Origin: SXXK01 sp046074645
Lineage (GTDB): Bacteria > Planctomycetota > Planctomycetia > Planctomycetales > Planctomycetaceae
Direction of reading: 5' to 3'
Assembly (NCBI GenBank): GCA_046074645.1
Contig: JBJTOP010000294.1
Location: forward strand, 1 to 28,309
Length of the DNA: 28,309 nt
The notes below the pieces were generated by a model, which was not told where the DNA came from, did not search any database, and worked only from the letters and a program-made list of their open reading frames with translations. The position numbers were made by a program, and so were the translations under genes. Of this stretch, positions 15,944 to 24,883 are shown piece after piece (position 1 is the stretch's first letter; the number at the start of each line of letters is the position of its first letter).

Positions 15944-16261
15944 ATGACGCACGTTGTCGCCGAACCCTGTTTCAACTGCAAGTACACCGACTGTGTCACA
16001 GTTTGTCCGGTCGAATGCTTCTACGAAGGCGAAGCAATCCTGTTTATCCATCCGGAAGAGTGCATCGACTGCGAAGCCTGCGTGCCGGAATGCCCTGTCG
16101 CGGCAATTTTCCACGAAGACAACCTCCCAGGACAGTGGGCCGACTACAAGGCCCTGAACGCCGAGATGGCGACTGCGTGTCCTTCGATCACCGAGCGCAA
16201 GACTGCTCTTGCAGACGAAGGCAATTGCGCCGCCCCGGTGGTGAACCACAAGAAAAGCTAG
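15944..16261 (+). CDS. fdxA: FdxA-type seven-iron ferredoxin
   Basis: A 105-residue electron carrier. The N-terminus matches the Azotobacter ferredoxin I/FdxA type: CFNCKYTDCVTVCPVECFYEG at residues 9-29, then PEECIDCEACVPECPVAAI. The spacing of the cysteines fits one [3Fe-4S] and one [4Fe-4S] cluster; Cys12 lies between the 3Fe cysteines as in FdxA. A tail to 105 is also family-like. ATG 15944 is chosen because similarity starts right there, although the frame is open from 15752. It lies 212 bp after fabD and probably has its own promoter. A strong terminator follows 26 bp after the stop. The redox partner is not in the window. Confidence 0.93.
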   Translation: MTHVVAEPCFNCKYTDCVTVCPVECFYEGEAILFIHPEECIDCEACVPECPVAAIFHEDNLPGQWADYKALNAEMATACPSITERKTALADEGNCAAPVVNHKKS

Positions 16262-16286
16262 TCGTTGCTGCTGATTCGCCCATCAG

Positions 16287-16321
16287 GGCTCTGGCTGAAT
16301 TCTTCGCCAGAGCCTTTTTTT
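16287..16321 (+). terminator. Intrinsic terminator of fdxA
   Basis: A perfect 9-bp GC-rich stem (GGCTCTGGC at 16287-16295, GCCAGAGCC at 16306-16314). The 10-nt loop itself can form GAA/TTC pairs. It is followed by seven T (16315-16321). It ends the fdxA transcript only 17 bp before the next ATG. Confidence 0.9.
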
Positions 16322-16337
16322 CTGCGCTGCTATTACT

Positions 16338-17651
16338 ATGACCAGTCCCGGCCTGCTGCTTCCCGTCTTCCAGAACTGGGCCTGCCACAACTGCGGCGGT
16401 TGCTGTCGCGAGCACGTCATTGGAATCACGGCCGAAGAAAAGCAGCAGATCGAAGCTCAGGGCTGGTCAGCTGCAGACGGTGTTCCTGACGACTCGCCGC
16501 TCTTCGTCCCGCTGGGAACCGGCTGGCGAATCAATCACCAGGCTGACGGAGCCTGTGTGTTTCTGGCCCCCAACGGTCTCTGCCGCATTCACTCGAAGTT
16601 TGGTGAATCTGCAAAGCCGCTCGCCTGCCGGCTCTATCCATACGCCATCCACCCTGCCGGCCATATTGTGACTGCCAGTCTGCGGTTCAGCTGTCCGTCT
16701 GTTGTGCAGAATCTGGGGCCAGCGGTTTCTTCTGTGCGGAGTACTGTCGAGGCCCTGGCAAGGGAGGTTGTTCCGGCCAGTTATCGGAACACACCGGCTC
16801 CCGATCTGCGTTCCGGCCTGCCATTCGACTGGCCGCGAATGACGCGGCTGCTGGCATGGATTGAGCGAGGTCTGTCTGACAGCTCGATTGCGTTCCCGCT
16901 GAGGCTCCAGCGGGTGCTCCTGTGGACGTCACTTCTGGGGCGTGCAGAATCGGAGGCATTGTCGGACGAGCATTTTGGGGACCTTGTGAAGCTGCTTTAC
17001 GAGGCAGCAAGTCGGGCTTTGCCAGACGCAGCCGCCACAGCCGCCCCCAACGGGCTGGCGAAAATGATGTTTCGTCAATTCCTCGCGCAGCTGCTGCGGC
17101 ACGACACTGCGGCCAGTCTGACCCGTTCCTTCAGAGTGCGTCTGCGGTTGCTGGTGGAAGGTCTGAGATTCACTTCAGGCCGGGGGAGTATTCCGCGACT
17201 GCCGGATCCGAACTCTGTGCGAGTGGCGTTTGTGGAGCGACCGGGTGTGTCGCGACCTGCCGTCGTTCCGCGAATTCCCTTCAGTGCTGCTGAAGCACCC
17301 CTGGTGTCGTGGGAGGCCGAATGGGATGAGCTCTTTACTCGGTATTTCCATGTGAAGCTGCAGGGAATGCACTTCTGTGGAGCTGCCTTCTACGGCTATC
17401 CAGTGCTGTCCGGTTTCTATTCTTTGGCGCTGATGTTGCCAGCGACACTCTGGACCGCACGCGTTCGGGCCGCATCAGAGCAGCGTACGCACCTGCTGCG
17501 ACGTGACCTGGACGCTGCACTGGCCACAATCGACCACAACTTTGGCTACTCCGAAGTTTTCAGCCTGCCCTCCTCGCGAAAACGTATCGACCAGCTGGCG
17601 GCGATGGATCAGCTGGGACGCATCGTGGCGTGGTACAGTCGCACAGCCTGA
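16338..17651 (+). CDS. YkgJ-family cysteine-cluster protein, long form
   Basis: A 437-residue protein. The N-terminal third is the YkgJ (zinc- or iron-chelating CxxCxxCC) domain: ACHNCGGCC with Cys16, Cys19, Cys22 and Cys23, then LAPNGLCRIH near residue 82 and KPLACRLYPY near 97, completing the cysteine set. Most YkgJ proteins are 100-250 residues; here about 300 further residues follow without cysteine clusters or motifs I recognise. The enzymatic role of the family is not settled. The gene begins immediately after the fdxA terminator, so it needs a promoter within or after that terminator, or relies on read-through. Its 3' end faces the convergent prs gene. Confidence 0.85.
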   Translation: MTSPGLLLPVFQNWACHNCGGCCREHVIGITAEEKQQIEAQGWSAADGVPDDSPLFVPLGTGWRINHQADGACVFLAPNGLCRIHSKFGESAKPLACRLYPYAIHPAGHIVTASLRFSCPSVVQNLGPAVSSVRSTVEALAREVVPASYRNTPAPDLRSGLPFDWPRMTRLLAWIERGLSDSSIAFPLRLQRVLLWTSLLGRAESEALSDEHFGDLVKLLYEAASRALPDAAATAAPNGLAKMMFRQFLAQLLRHDTAASLTRSFRVRLRLLVEGLRFTSGRGSIPRLPDPNSVRVAFVERPGVSRPAVVPRIPFSAAEAPLVSWEAEWDELFTRYFHVKLQGMHFCGAAFYGYPVLSGFYSLALMLPATLWTARVRAASEQRTHLLRRDLDAALATIDHNFGYSEVFSLPSSRKRIDQLAAMDQLGRIVAWYSRTA

Positions 17652-17691
17652 CACTGGGATGGTGAAACGCCGCGAACGCTGCCCATAGTCG

Positions 17692-17710
17692 CGTTTCGCT
17701 CCGCGAAACG
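17692..17710. terminator. Possible bidirectional hairpin between convergent genes
   Basis: An 8-bp perfect stem CGTTTCGC/GCGAAACG with loop TCC. It lies between the ends of the YkgJ gene (17651) and the convergent prs gene (17844). There is no T tract on either side, so it is a weak terminator candidate at best. Confidence 0.3.
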
Positions 17711-17843
17711 ACCACCCACCCTCCTCACCGCTGAAATCCCCAAACCTGACCTTTCCTCGCTCAAGCCAAAACCGCGTCTGAACTCCCGGATCACCACCGT
17801 TTCGTCATCCCACGGCAGGGGTGCCTGATCTGTCGCGCGCGCG

Positions 17844-18829
17844 CTACGTCCCCTGAAGTTCCACCAGCGAACGCTCATCGCAGAGCCTTGCGATGGCTTC
17901 TCCAAACATTGGAGCTGCATTGATGACCTGCAGGCTGCGTGTGACAAAGGCGGGGGAGAGTCGAAATGGTGGGATGGTATTGGTGGTAACCAGTCGATTC
18001 AGTCGGGCTGATTCGAGGACTGCTTCCGCGTCGGCGGCGAACACGCCGTGCGCGACCGTTGCCCAGACCTGCAGGGCACCATGGTGGCGGCAGGCTTCGG
18101 CGGCTCGCGCGAGTGTTGTGCCACGGCTGACCAGATCATCCACAAGGATGACTGTTCGTCCTTCGACATCGCCCACGACCCGCTCACCGCCCACAACACC
18201 GGCACTGCGATGTTTCTCCACGAAGGCCATTGAGATGACCTGACGCGTGCGACGTGCGAGTCGTTCGCGGAAGACCATTGCACGTCGCACACCGCCAATG
18301 TCCGGGCTGACGATCGCCACGTCCATTTCCAGCGCGATTGCTGAGACAGGTTCCAGCAGCAGTGGGAGGGCTTCAAGGTTTTCAGCAGGGATGCGAAATG
18401 CGTTTTGAAAGGCGGCCACGTTGTGAACGTCCATGGTGAGTGCCTGGGTGGCGCCAGCGGATTCGAGCAGACTGGCGACGTAACGGATTGTCACCGGATC
18501 CCGCGGCTTTGAACGCTGGTCCTTGCGGGAAAAGCACAGGTAGGGCATTACGGCTGTGACTCGGGACGCACCGGCATCCCGCACAGCGCCCAGAAAGAAC
18601 AGCAATCGACAGAGCTTGCCGCAGACGCTCTGGTGCGCTTCCGCATAGAGCGATTGAATCACAAACACGTGTCGGTTTCGCACACTGCACAGCGGTCTGA
18701 CTTTGAATTCACCATCTTCGAACTGGCGTTCTTCGTGCGGCAGCAGTCGGTATTTGCAGCGGCCGCTGCTGCTTCGCCAAACGAACGGCTGGTGTTCAGA
18801 GCAAACACTGCCGGTTCAGAACTTGTCAT
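17844..18829 (-). pseudogene. prs: Ribose-phosphate pyrophosphokinase, frameshifted near codon 25
   Basis: The enzyme makes PRPP from ribose 5-phosphate and ATP for nucleotide, His and Trp synthesis. The first 25 codons (18829 to 18755) read MTSSEPAVFALNTSRSFGE plus alanines, the usual N-terminus. The remainder (from about 18754 to 17844) is in the -1 frame: YRLLPHEERQFEDGEFKVRP, VFVIQSLY, PYLCFSRKDQRSKPRDPV, DVHNVAAFQNAF and the PRPP loop VDDLVSRGTTLARAA. One missing base near 18755 would join them into 328 residues with normal spacing between FGE and HEE. Without a repair, a GTG at 18683 gives 279 residues lacking the N-terminal strand and the EDGE segment. An in-frame TGA (18820-18822) lies upstream of the second part. 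I see no slippery heptamer, so either a sequencing error or a true mutation is likely. Confidence 0.85.
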
Positions 18830-18961
18830 TGCACTTCCCCCACTGGCAGCACTGAGAACTGGGTGCTGAGAATTCCAGAGCGGAAGTGCGGCAAATGGCG
18901 TGCTCAGAAAACTGCCGTGTATGGGGGAGTCGTTTTCGCGGACGTAATCTTCCGCAGGCTC

Positions 18962-20455
18962 CTATTTCGCTTTCCAGTCACTGATCAACTGTTTGGTGTC
19001 AGCGAGGAATTTTTTGCGGAGGTCCGGGTTTCGTTTCGGATCGACGCGAATGACTTCGGTAAATCGACCAAGTGCAGCAAGACATTTTTTGGAAGATCCC
19101 GTTGTCGCTCCGGCACCATGCATTACTTTGATGTAGTCATTGAATTCCCGGTACAGCTCATCCTGCATTTTATAGAGTTCGTTCTGGTCCGTCAGACTGC
19201 TCAGCTTTTCCAGCGTCACCAGCGATTCCTCCATCCGCCGGATGTACTTCGCTTCATCGACCGACAACATTCGATTGATCGGCCCGTAGCTGAACCAGCC
19301 AACAGCGGCCACCACCAGGACTGCGACAACGATCCCGGAACCTCCGGGAACCGAAAAACCGCCTCCCGAGGATTTACTGGCTGTGGATTTTATCGGAGAG
19401 GGTGCCGAGGGTGCCGGCCGTGGCGGCGCGGTGGGTGTCGGCGCGGTGGGTGTCGGCACACTGGCTGGTGGGCTGAATGCAGGACGCTGCACCTGAGCTG
19501 ATGCTGATCCCGCCGCGACCATCGCGTTACCGACAGCAGGCGATGTGGATGCTGAGCTGGTTTCACCTGCTGAACCCGGTGCTTGTTTGCCCGCAGCGTT
19601 GGCTGAAGCGGGTTCCGCGAAAACTTCGCTGAGAATATTGTCCACCAGCTTTTCTTCTGCCTTCTTCCCCGTGCGACGTCCGGTCGCGACGGCTGCAGCA
19701 GGTTCTCGACTGTTCGCGGCTGGAGTTGAAACCGGCGATGTGCCTTGGGCGACGCCTTCCGAGGCTGTTGTGACGGCCTGCCGCGTTGCCGCCGCCGCAG
19801 CAGCCTGTGCGGCAGCAGCCTTGGCGCGCTGCGCGTCGGCCTGTGCCTTTACCTTCGCAGCCTGTTCGGCGGCAGCAGCAAACAGGGAGCGGCCCTGAGG
19901 AGCGGAGGCCAGCGGGCCTTTTCTGATTGGGCTGCCAGAGCCCAGAATAAATCCCGCAGCAATTTCCGGTACGTCACCTGCGGGTTGCCATTCACCATGA
20001 ATTCCACATCGCACGGAATCGGTTTCATTCAAATTCCCCGATTCGGCCATCTGCACAAGTTCCTGCAGAGGGACTGGTCCCAGCACCTGTCCGAAAAACT
20101 GGTGGAACCAAAGCGGTGCCGGGGGAGTTTCCGGGACGGGCGAGGTTGCGGACGGAGCGGCCTGAGTGCCTGGAAGGCGACTGCGTTTGGGGCCATGTCC
20201 GGATTCTTCGAACTGGAAATTCAGTTCTGCAAGATCAGTGAGCACATCGGAAGCGGCATCGGTGGTGACATCACTGTTTGTGGTCTCGCCGGCATCGATC
20301 AGATTCGACTGATCGACGCGTCTCCAGTGTGTGGAATCGGCGGGGCGGACCAGATCGGCAGCTTCGAGCATACCGTCTTCAACAAGCTCCTGCAGGCTTT
20401 GAGTGGAAACCGGGCCAAACTCTTCACCCAGCATCTGGTAGTACCATTGTGACAT
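18962..20455 (-). CDS. Membrane protein with two GYF_2 domains
   Basis: A 497-residue protein. Two GYF_2 (DUF4339) domains lie at residues 3-50 (WYYQMLGEEFGPVSTQSLQE) and 116-165 (LWFHQFFGQVLGPVPLQELV). Such domains are thought to bind proline-rich peptides. An Ala/Lys/Gln-rich, probably helical stretch follows (190-225), then a Pro/Ser/Thr-rich linker (300-370) with PTAPTPTAP-type repeats. One membrane segment (about 374-391) precedes a C-terminal 105-residue domain I do not recognise. There is no signal peptide, so the GYF domains should face the cytoplasm. GAGG lies 7-10 bp before ATG 20455. It precedes prs by 132 bp on the same strand and is divergent from the HEAT-like gene. Its function is unknown. 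Confidence 0.8.
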   Translation of the reverse strand: MSQWYYQMLGEEFGPVSTQSLQELVEDGMLEAADLVRPADSTHWRRVDQSNLIDAGETTNSDVTTDAASDVLTDLAELNFQFEESGHGPKRSRLPGTQAAPSATSPVPETPPAPLWFHQFFGQVLGPVPLQELVQMAESGNLNETDSVRCGIHGEWQPAGDVPEIAAGFILGSGSPIRKGPLASAPQGRSLFAAAAEQAAKVKAQADAQRAKAAAAQAAAAAATRQAVTTASEGVAQGTSPVSTPAANSREPAAAVATGRRTGKKAEEKLVDNILSEVFAEPASANAAGKQAPGSAGETSSASTSPAVGNAMVAAGSASAQVQRPAFSPPASVPTPTAPTPTAPPRPAPSAPSPIKSTASKSSGGGFSVPGGSGIVVAVLVVAAVGWFSYGPINRMLSVDEAKYIRRMEESLVTLEKLSSLTDQNELYKMQDELYREFNDYIKVMHGAGATTGSSKKCLAALGRFTEVIRVDPKRNPDLRKKFLADTKQLISDWKAK

Positions 20456-20528
20456 GACAACCTCGGGTTTCGCAAAACCTGGAAGAACGCCGTGGGAGAG
20501 CGGGGCATCAGCGATCGTTATTTACAGA

Positions 20529-20554
20529 AATTTCATGATTCTGTGAATGAAATT
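20529..20554. promoter_or_regulatory. Operator-like inverted repeat in divergent intergenic region
   Basis: A perfect 8-bp inverted repeat AATTTCAT (20529-20536) and ATGAAATT (20547-20554) is separated by 10 bp, about two helical turns centre to centre. It lies in the 224-bp region between the GYF protein and the HEAT-like gene. It is A/T-rich within a GC-rich genome. A second small hairpin, CAGGC-TTT-GCCTG, is at 20597-20609. No protein that would bind it is identified. Confidence 0.35.
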
Positions 20555-20679
20555 GAGGTCTGCAGGCATGACAAATTGCCGTTTCCATCGGAAAATCAGG
20601 CTTTGCCTGCCGCCTGTGCCGATTGCGTGGGCGAAATTCGCCTGCAGCCCCGTTTCATCACTCCCGAAAGACCTGTCTC

Positions 20680-22569
20680 ATGCTGGCAGCGGTTGTCACC
20701 TTGTGCACCAAACAACGCATTTTTCCGATCGCAGTGCTGCTTTCAGCCATTTTCTGGCCGGGTCCGTTCGCGCGGCCCGCGATGGCACAGGAATCCCTGA
20801 TTGGAAGTGACTTATCCGGAGCTCCAGCCGACTACTCACCCTCAGGCTTTTACTCAGGGCCTATTGAAATTCCCGATATTGTCCGGTTCAGGACGCTGCC
20901 GAACCGCATGGACTACGAGCCATTCATTACGGATGTGCGGCTGATTTATACGTTGTCTGACAGGTACGTACCTCTAAGCATCAAAGTGCTTGAGGAGGCG
21001 AAGGACGAAGAGGTGCTGGAGGTAGCGGCGCTGCAGTTGTACCGATTCGCCCGGGAAAAAATGGCGGACACCAGTTCTGCTGCGACCGCGCTGCACGCGG
21101 TCTTCAAAAGCACATCCAGTCGCCGTGTGCGATCGGCGTGCGCTCTGGCCCTGGCCGCTGGTGGCGCCACCGCGCTGGCCGCCGACCTGCTGGACTATTC
21201 GGCCACAGCCCCCGATTCCGAGCGACTCGTTCTCGAAACGGCTCTGGCGTCGTGGAAGTATCAGCCGGCTGCTGACATGTGGCGGGAGCGGTTGAAGTCA
21301 TCGTCGGCATCCAGCACCTCGGTGAGCCTTGCCTGCGAATGCCTGGCGAAACTCGGCGACACAGCCTCTGTTCCCAGCTTCCTGCAAATCACCGGCGACA
21401 GCACTCAGGACTATCTGCGGCGGTTTGCGGCCGCCAAATCCGCTGCGCAACTTCAGCCATCCGAAACACTCGCAGCCGCTGAAGTTCTCAGTCAGCGCGG
21501 CCAGCCTGAGCGACTGATTGCTGTGGCGCTTTTTGACAGCGACCTGCCGACAGCACTCGAACGCACCACAACGCTCTGCAGCGACCCGACAGATGCAGTC
21601 GCCGCGGCTGCATGGCTTCAGATGTTCCGCCGCAAACCTGAACTTCTGCAACCGCTCCTCGATGCAGGTCTGCAGCACCGCGACGCCACAATCCGCAGCA
21701 CCACAGCGCGTGTGATGCGACTGTTTCCCAACGCCGAACGAGTCACGAAACTGCACCAGCTCCGCAGCGATACCCACATTCAGGTCCGCAACGTGGCCCG
21801 CCAGATGCTCGAAAGAGTGGCCGTCGAACAACCCCCACTGCGTGCACAGATCATCGGCATGGCGGTCGATTCCCTGCAGCCAGCTTCAAAGGACTGGCAG
21901 GGCATCGAACAATCACTCATTCTGCTGGGACAACTCCGCGAATCCACATTTTCTCCGCAATGCCTTCCGCTGCTCAACTACCCTCGCAACGAAGTCATGG
22001 TGTCTGCCGCCTGGCTCATCCACCTGTTCCCCGATCTGGCACTCCGCGATCAGGTGCTGCAGGCCACACTCCAGGCTGAAGAACTCATCTACGATCGCAA
22101 TGAAGAAGGCCGTACGCACGGACTCAAACAGGCACTTCTCTTTCAATACCTCGGGATCCTCCGCGTTTCCGAAATCGAAGATGTGCTCAAAAAGCAGTTC
22201 AGCAAAACGGTTCCTGGCGGAGAAGAGCGTCGTGGAGCCTCGATGTGGGCTCTGGGGCTGCTCCACGAACGCAAACCCGACGCTGCCCTGATTGCTCGCT
22301 TTCATGAACGCATTCAGGATCGTTCTTCTCCCAATCCGGAACGTGCGCCAGTCCGCAGAAATTCCCTGCTCGCACTCGGTATGATGCGGGCCGCGAACGA
22401 CGGCACCCAGGCCGTGGTCAAAGAATCCATGGTCATGGACTCCGCCACAGAACGAGTCCGCGGAACCACTCGCTGGATCCACCCGCTCGTCGGTCTTGAA
22501 CTCCCTCCACCCATCGCCGATTACCAGTACGCCATAGGCGGCTGGAGGCTGAATCCAATCGAAGACTAA
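20680..22569 (+). CDS. Exported HEAT-like repeat protein
   Basis: A 629-residue protein made almost wholly of paired alpha helices of the HEAT/armadillo type, for example ALALAAGGATALAADLL, IRSTTARVMRLFPNAE and VRNVARQMLERV. Such solenoids bind proteins; no catalytic motif is visible. ATG 20680 starts a signal peptide with a hydrophobic core and an A-M-A site near residue 36; the frame is open from 20623 but the first 19 residues are not signal-like. After the signal comes a short region and the segment FRTLPNRMDYEPFITDVRLI. It starts a plus-strand run with the PLP enzyme (9 bp later) and pxpA. I cannot assign a partner. Confidence 0.75.
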   Translation: MLAAVVTLCTKQRIFPIAVLLSAIFWPGPFARPAMAQESLIGSDLSGAPADYSPSGFYSGPIEIPDIVRFRTLPNRMDYEPFITDVRLIYTLSDRYVPLSIKVLEEAKDEEVLEVAALQLYRFAREKMADTSSAATALHAVFKSTSSRRVRSACALALAAGGATALAADLLDYSATAPDSERLVLETALASWKYQPAADMWRERLKSSSASSTSVSLACECLAKLGDTASVPSFLQITGDSTQDYLRRFAAAKSAAQLQPSETLAAAEVLSQRGQPERLIAVALFDSDLPTALERTTTLCSDPTDAVAAAAWLQMFRRKPELLQPLLDAGLQHRDATIRSTTARVMRLFPNAERVTKLHQLRSDTHIQVRNVARQMLERVAVEQPPLRAQIIGMAVDSLQPASKDWQGIEQSLILLGQLRESTFSPQCLPLLNYPRNEVMVSAAWLIHLFPDLALRDQVLQATLQAEELIYDRNEEGRTHGLKQALLFQYLGILRVSEIEDVLKKQFSKTVPGGEERRGASMWALGLLHERKPDAALIARFHERIQDRSSPNPERAPVRRNSLLALGMMRAANDGTQAVVKESMVMDSATERVRGTTRWIHPLVGLELPPPIADYQYAIGGWRLNPIED

Positions 22570-22578
22570 TTCAGGCAA

Positions 22579-24111
22579 ATGTCCAGCGGTCAACCCACGC
22601 ATCCCGGAAGTTCCCCGGTTCACCCCGCCAATGCTTCCTCCGCCAGCCCGCCTGCGGCCGTTGTCGCACCCCGCGCCCTGCTCGCTGATCCCTGCTGGCT
22701 TCCACAGGATCTCGGGGCGCCCATGCCGGATTCGCGGCACGCAGCATCCGCCTGCCTGCCGCTCTGGCAGCACAATCTTCAGTATGAAGAAGGCGACCCA
22801 GCCATCGTGCTGAAGCTGCAGGCCGCCTACCCGCGGTTCTGCCTGCACCCCACCATCCGACAACTCATCACACAGACACTCGGCACCAACAGACATGGGC
22901 TCATTTTCCCGTCTGCCAACGCCGCTGCCCGCGCAGCTCAGTACGTACTGCACCGCGGTGCTGCACAGCCCGGAATACATCCACTTCCCGGACAAACGGC
23001 AGTGGCCGTCGAAACATCCGCGGAAGACTTTCCCCGCCTCAAAGAATACTGGCAGCACGCCGGCGAAATCCTCAGCTCACGCGCCGCTGAACTGATCCTC
23101 GCAGGACACCGCCCCAGCATTTCCGAAACCCCAGCTCGAATCACTGTTCGTCAGCGAGTGGCCAGCTACGGCGGCTGCTCGCCCGATGACGTGTGGCTCT
23201 TCCCCTGTGGCATGGCCGCCATCGCCTCCGTCTACCGCACCATTCGGCGCCTTGATCCCGTTCGCCCCACAGTCCAGTTCGGCTTTCCTTATGTCGATAC
23301 GCTGAAGATCCAGCAGCGTTTTCCTCCGAATGCTCATCACTTCCTGCCCCACGGAGATATCGGTGATCTTCAGCGGCTCGCGGAACTTCTGCAGCACCAG
23401 CCAATCAGTGCCCTGTTCTGCGAAGTTCCTGCCAATCCGCTGCTCACCTGCCCCGACCTCGCCGCCCTGCGACAACTCGCCGACCAGTATGGGTTTCTGC
23501 TGATCGTCGATGACACTCTCTCCGCCATTGTCAACGAAAATCCGCTCCGATTTTCCGACTTCTGCGTGACCAGCCTGACCAAATATTTCAGTGGCTACGG
23601 AGATGTGCTGGCCGGAAGTGCCCGACTCAACCCCGCCAGCCCCAGCGCTGAACAGCTCCGCAAGGCCCTTGCGGCCGAATTTGAAGAACAGCTGTCTGAC
23701 GCCGACTGTGAAGTGCTTGAACAGAATTCCCGCGACCTGCCGCAGCGAATGGCGGCAATCAATGCCACCACCGCAGAACTCGTCCGCCGCCTCCGCCAGC
23801 ACCCTGCCGTAGACCGCGTTTACTATCCGCCCGAACGGCCAGACAGCGCCGGTCGCGGCGGACTCTTTTCGCTGCTGCTCAAGCACCCCGAAAACACCGC
23901 ACCACTCGTCTTCGATCACCTGAAAGTCTGCAAAGGCCCCAATCTCGGCACCCGCTTCACACTCTGCTGCCCATACACCATTCTTGCTCACTACACCGAA
24001 CTCGACGAAGTCGAACGCTGCGGTGTCTCCCGCTGGCTGCTTCGTGTCAGTATCGGCATTGAACCCCTCGAAGATCTCTGGAACCGTTTCCTCCAGGCAC
24101 TGCCTGCATGA
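22579..24111 (+). CDS. Cys/Met-metabolism PLP enzyme, cystathionine gamma-synthase-like
   Basis: A 510-residue fold-type I PLP enzyme. The family makes or breaks C-S bonds in methionine and cysteine metabolism. After a Pro/Ser/Ala-rich leader (1-40) come the PLP-phosphate region PCGMAAIASVYRTIRRL, the substrate segment LFCEVPANPLLTCPDL, the cofactor Asp in LLIVDDTLSA and the Schiff-base lysine Lys335 in SLTKYFSGYGDVLAGSARLN. It is longer than bacterial MetB (about 380-400) and resembles the fungal-type cystathionine gamma-synthase in length and in the KYFSGYGDVLAGS segment. The exact reaction is not certain. It starts 9 bp after the HEAT-like gene and its last codons overlap the pxpA start by 4 bp (ATGA), so the two are translationally coupled. 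Confidence 0.8.
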   Translation: MSSGQPTHPGSSPVHPANASSASPPAAVVAPRALLADPCWLPQDLGAPMPDSRHAASACLPLWQHNLQYEEGDPAIVLKLQAAYPRFCLHPTIRQLITQTLGTNRHGLIFPSANAAARAAQYVLHRGAAQPGIHPLPGQTAVAVETSAEDFPRLKEYWQHAGEILSSRAAELILAGHRPSISETPARITVRQRVASYGGCSPDDVWLFPCGMAAIASVYRTIRRLDPVRPTVQFGFPYVDTLKIQQRFPPNAHHFLPHGDIGDLQRLAELLQHQPISALFCEVPANPLLTCPDLAALRQLADQYGFLLIVDDTLSAIVNENPLRFSDFCVTSLTKYFSGYGDVLAGSARLNPASPSAEQLRKALAAEFEEQLSDADCEVLEQNSRDLPQRMAAINATTAELVRRLRQHPAVDRVYYPPERPDSAGRGGLFSLLLKHPENTAPLVFDHLKVCKGPNLGTRFTLCCPYTILAHYTELDEVERCGVSRWLLRVSIGIEPLEDLWNRFLQALPA

Positions 24112-24860
24112 ACGGTCTGGATCTCAACTGCGATCTCGGAGAACGCGACGACCCGGCAGGCAGGGAACTCGAAAACCAACTGCTGCCGCTGGTCACTTCT
24201 GTCAACGTGGCCTGCGGAGGCCATGCAGGCAGCCTTGAGCGAATGGCTGAACTGGCCGAAATGTGCCGTGAAGCTCGTACAGCCTTCGGTGCACACCCGT
24301 CCTTCCCCGACCGCATCGGATTCGGCCGACGTGAACTGATACTCGCCCCTGAACGACTGCTGCAAAGTCTCCGCGAACAAATTCAGATGGCCGCCAGTGC
24401 CGCTGCAGCGGCAGGCATCCCACTCGCACACGTCAAACCTCACGGCGCACTTTACAACCTCGCCGCCGAAAATCAGCAGACAGCGGAAGTCGTGATAGCT
24501 GCCATCCAGCAGTCAGCCCCCGCAGCAGCCCTGATTGCTCTGGCCGGAAGTCCGCTTGTGACCTTCGCGCGCAACTCCGGACTCGTTGCGCGAGAAGAAC
24601 TCTTCGCTGACCGAGGCTACGCAGCAGACGGCAAACTCCTCAATCGGAAATTGCCGGGCGCTCTGATCGAAGACCCCCTGGCCGTCGGGATGCGTGTACG
24701 GCAGTTCATTGAGCGTTCCACGGTCACCGCCGTTGATGGTACGCAGCTGAAGATTCATGCCGACACGATCTGCGTGCACAGCGACACTGCCGGAGCCATC
24801 GAAATCGTCAGGAGCGTACGAAATGCTCTGCAGAACACCGGATACCGGGCATCACCGTGA
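24108..24860 (+). CDS. pxpA: LamB/YcsF family, 5-oxoprolinase subunit A
   Basis: A 250-residue protein of normal family length. Motifs are LDLNCDLGERDD at the start, SVNVACGGHAGS, AFGAHPSFPDRIGFGRR and VKPHGALYN. Together with PxpB and PxpC, PxpA hydrolyses 5-oxoproline to glutamate at the cost of ATP. pxpB and pxpC usually lie next to it, but here they are absent and the gene is coupled to the cystathionine gamma-synthase-like gene. It may work with partners encoded elsewhere or in a divergent role. The convergent lipoprotein gene ends 23 bp downstream. Confidence 0.92.
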   Translation: MNGLDLNCDLGERDDPAGRELENQLLPLVTSVNVACGGHAGSLERMAELAEMCREARTAFGAHPSFPDRIGFGRRELILAPERLLQSLREQIQMAASAAAAAGIPLAHVKPHGALYNLAAENQQTAEVVIAAIQQSAPAAALIALAGSPLVTFARNSGLVAREELFADRGYAADGKLLNRKLPGALIEDPLAVGMRVRQFIERSTVTAVDGTQLKIHADTICVHSDTAGAIEIVRSVRNALQNTGYRASP

Positions 24861-24883
24861 ACGTCATGCCATCCCGAACAAGC

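Noticed and set aside
18748..18762. Programmed -1 frameshift in prs
   Set aside because: The site around the frame change lacks an X XXY YYZ slippery heptamer, and no downstream pseudoknot was recognised; mutation or sequencing error is simpler.
21913..23058. 381-codon minus frame opposite the HEAT-like and PLP-enzyme genes
   Set aside because: It bridges two well-supported plus-strand genes and has no recognisable domain.
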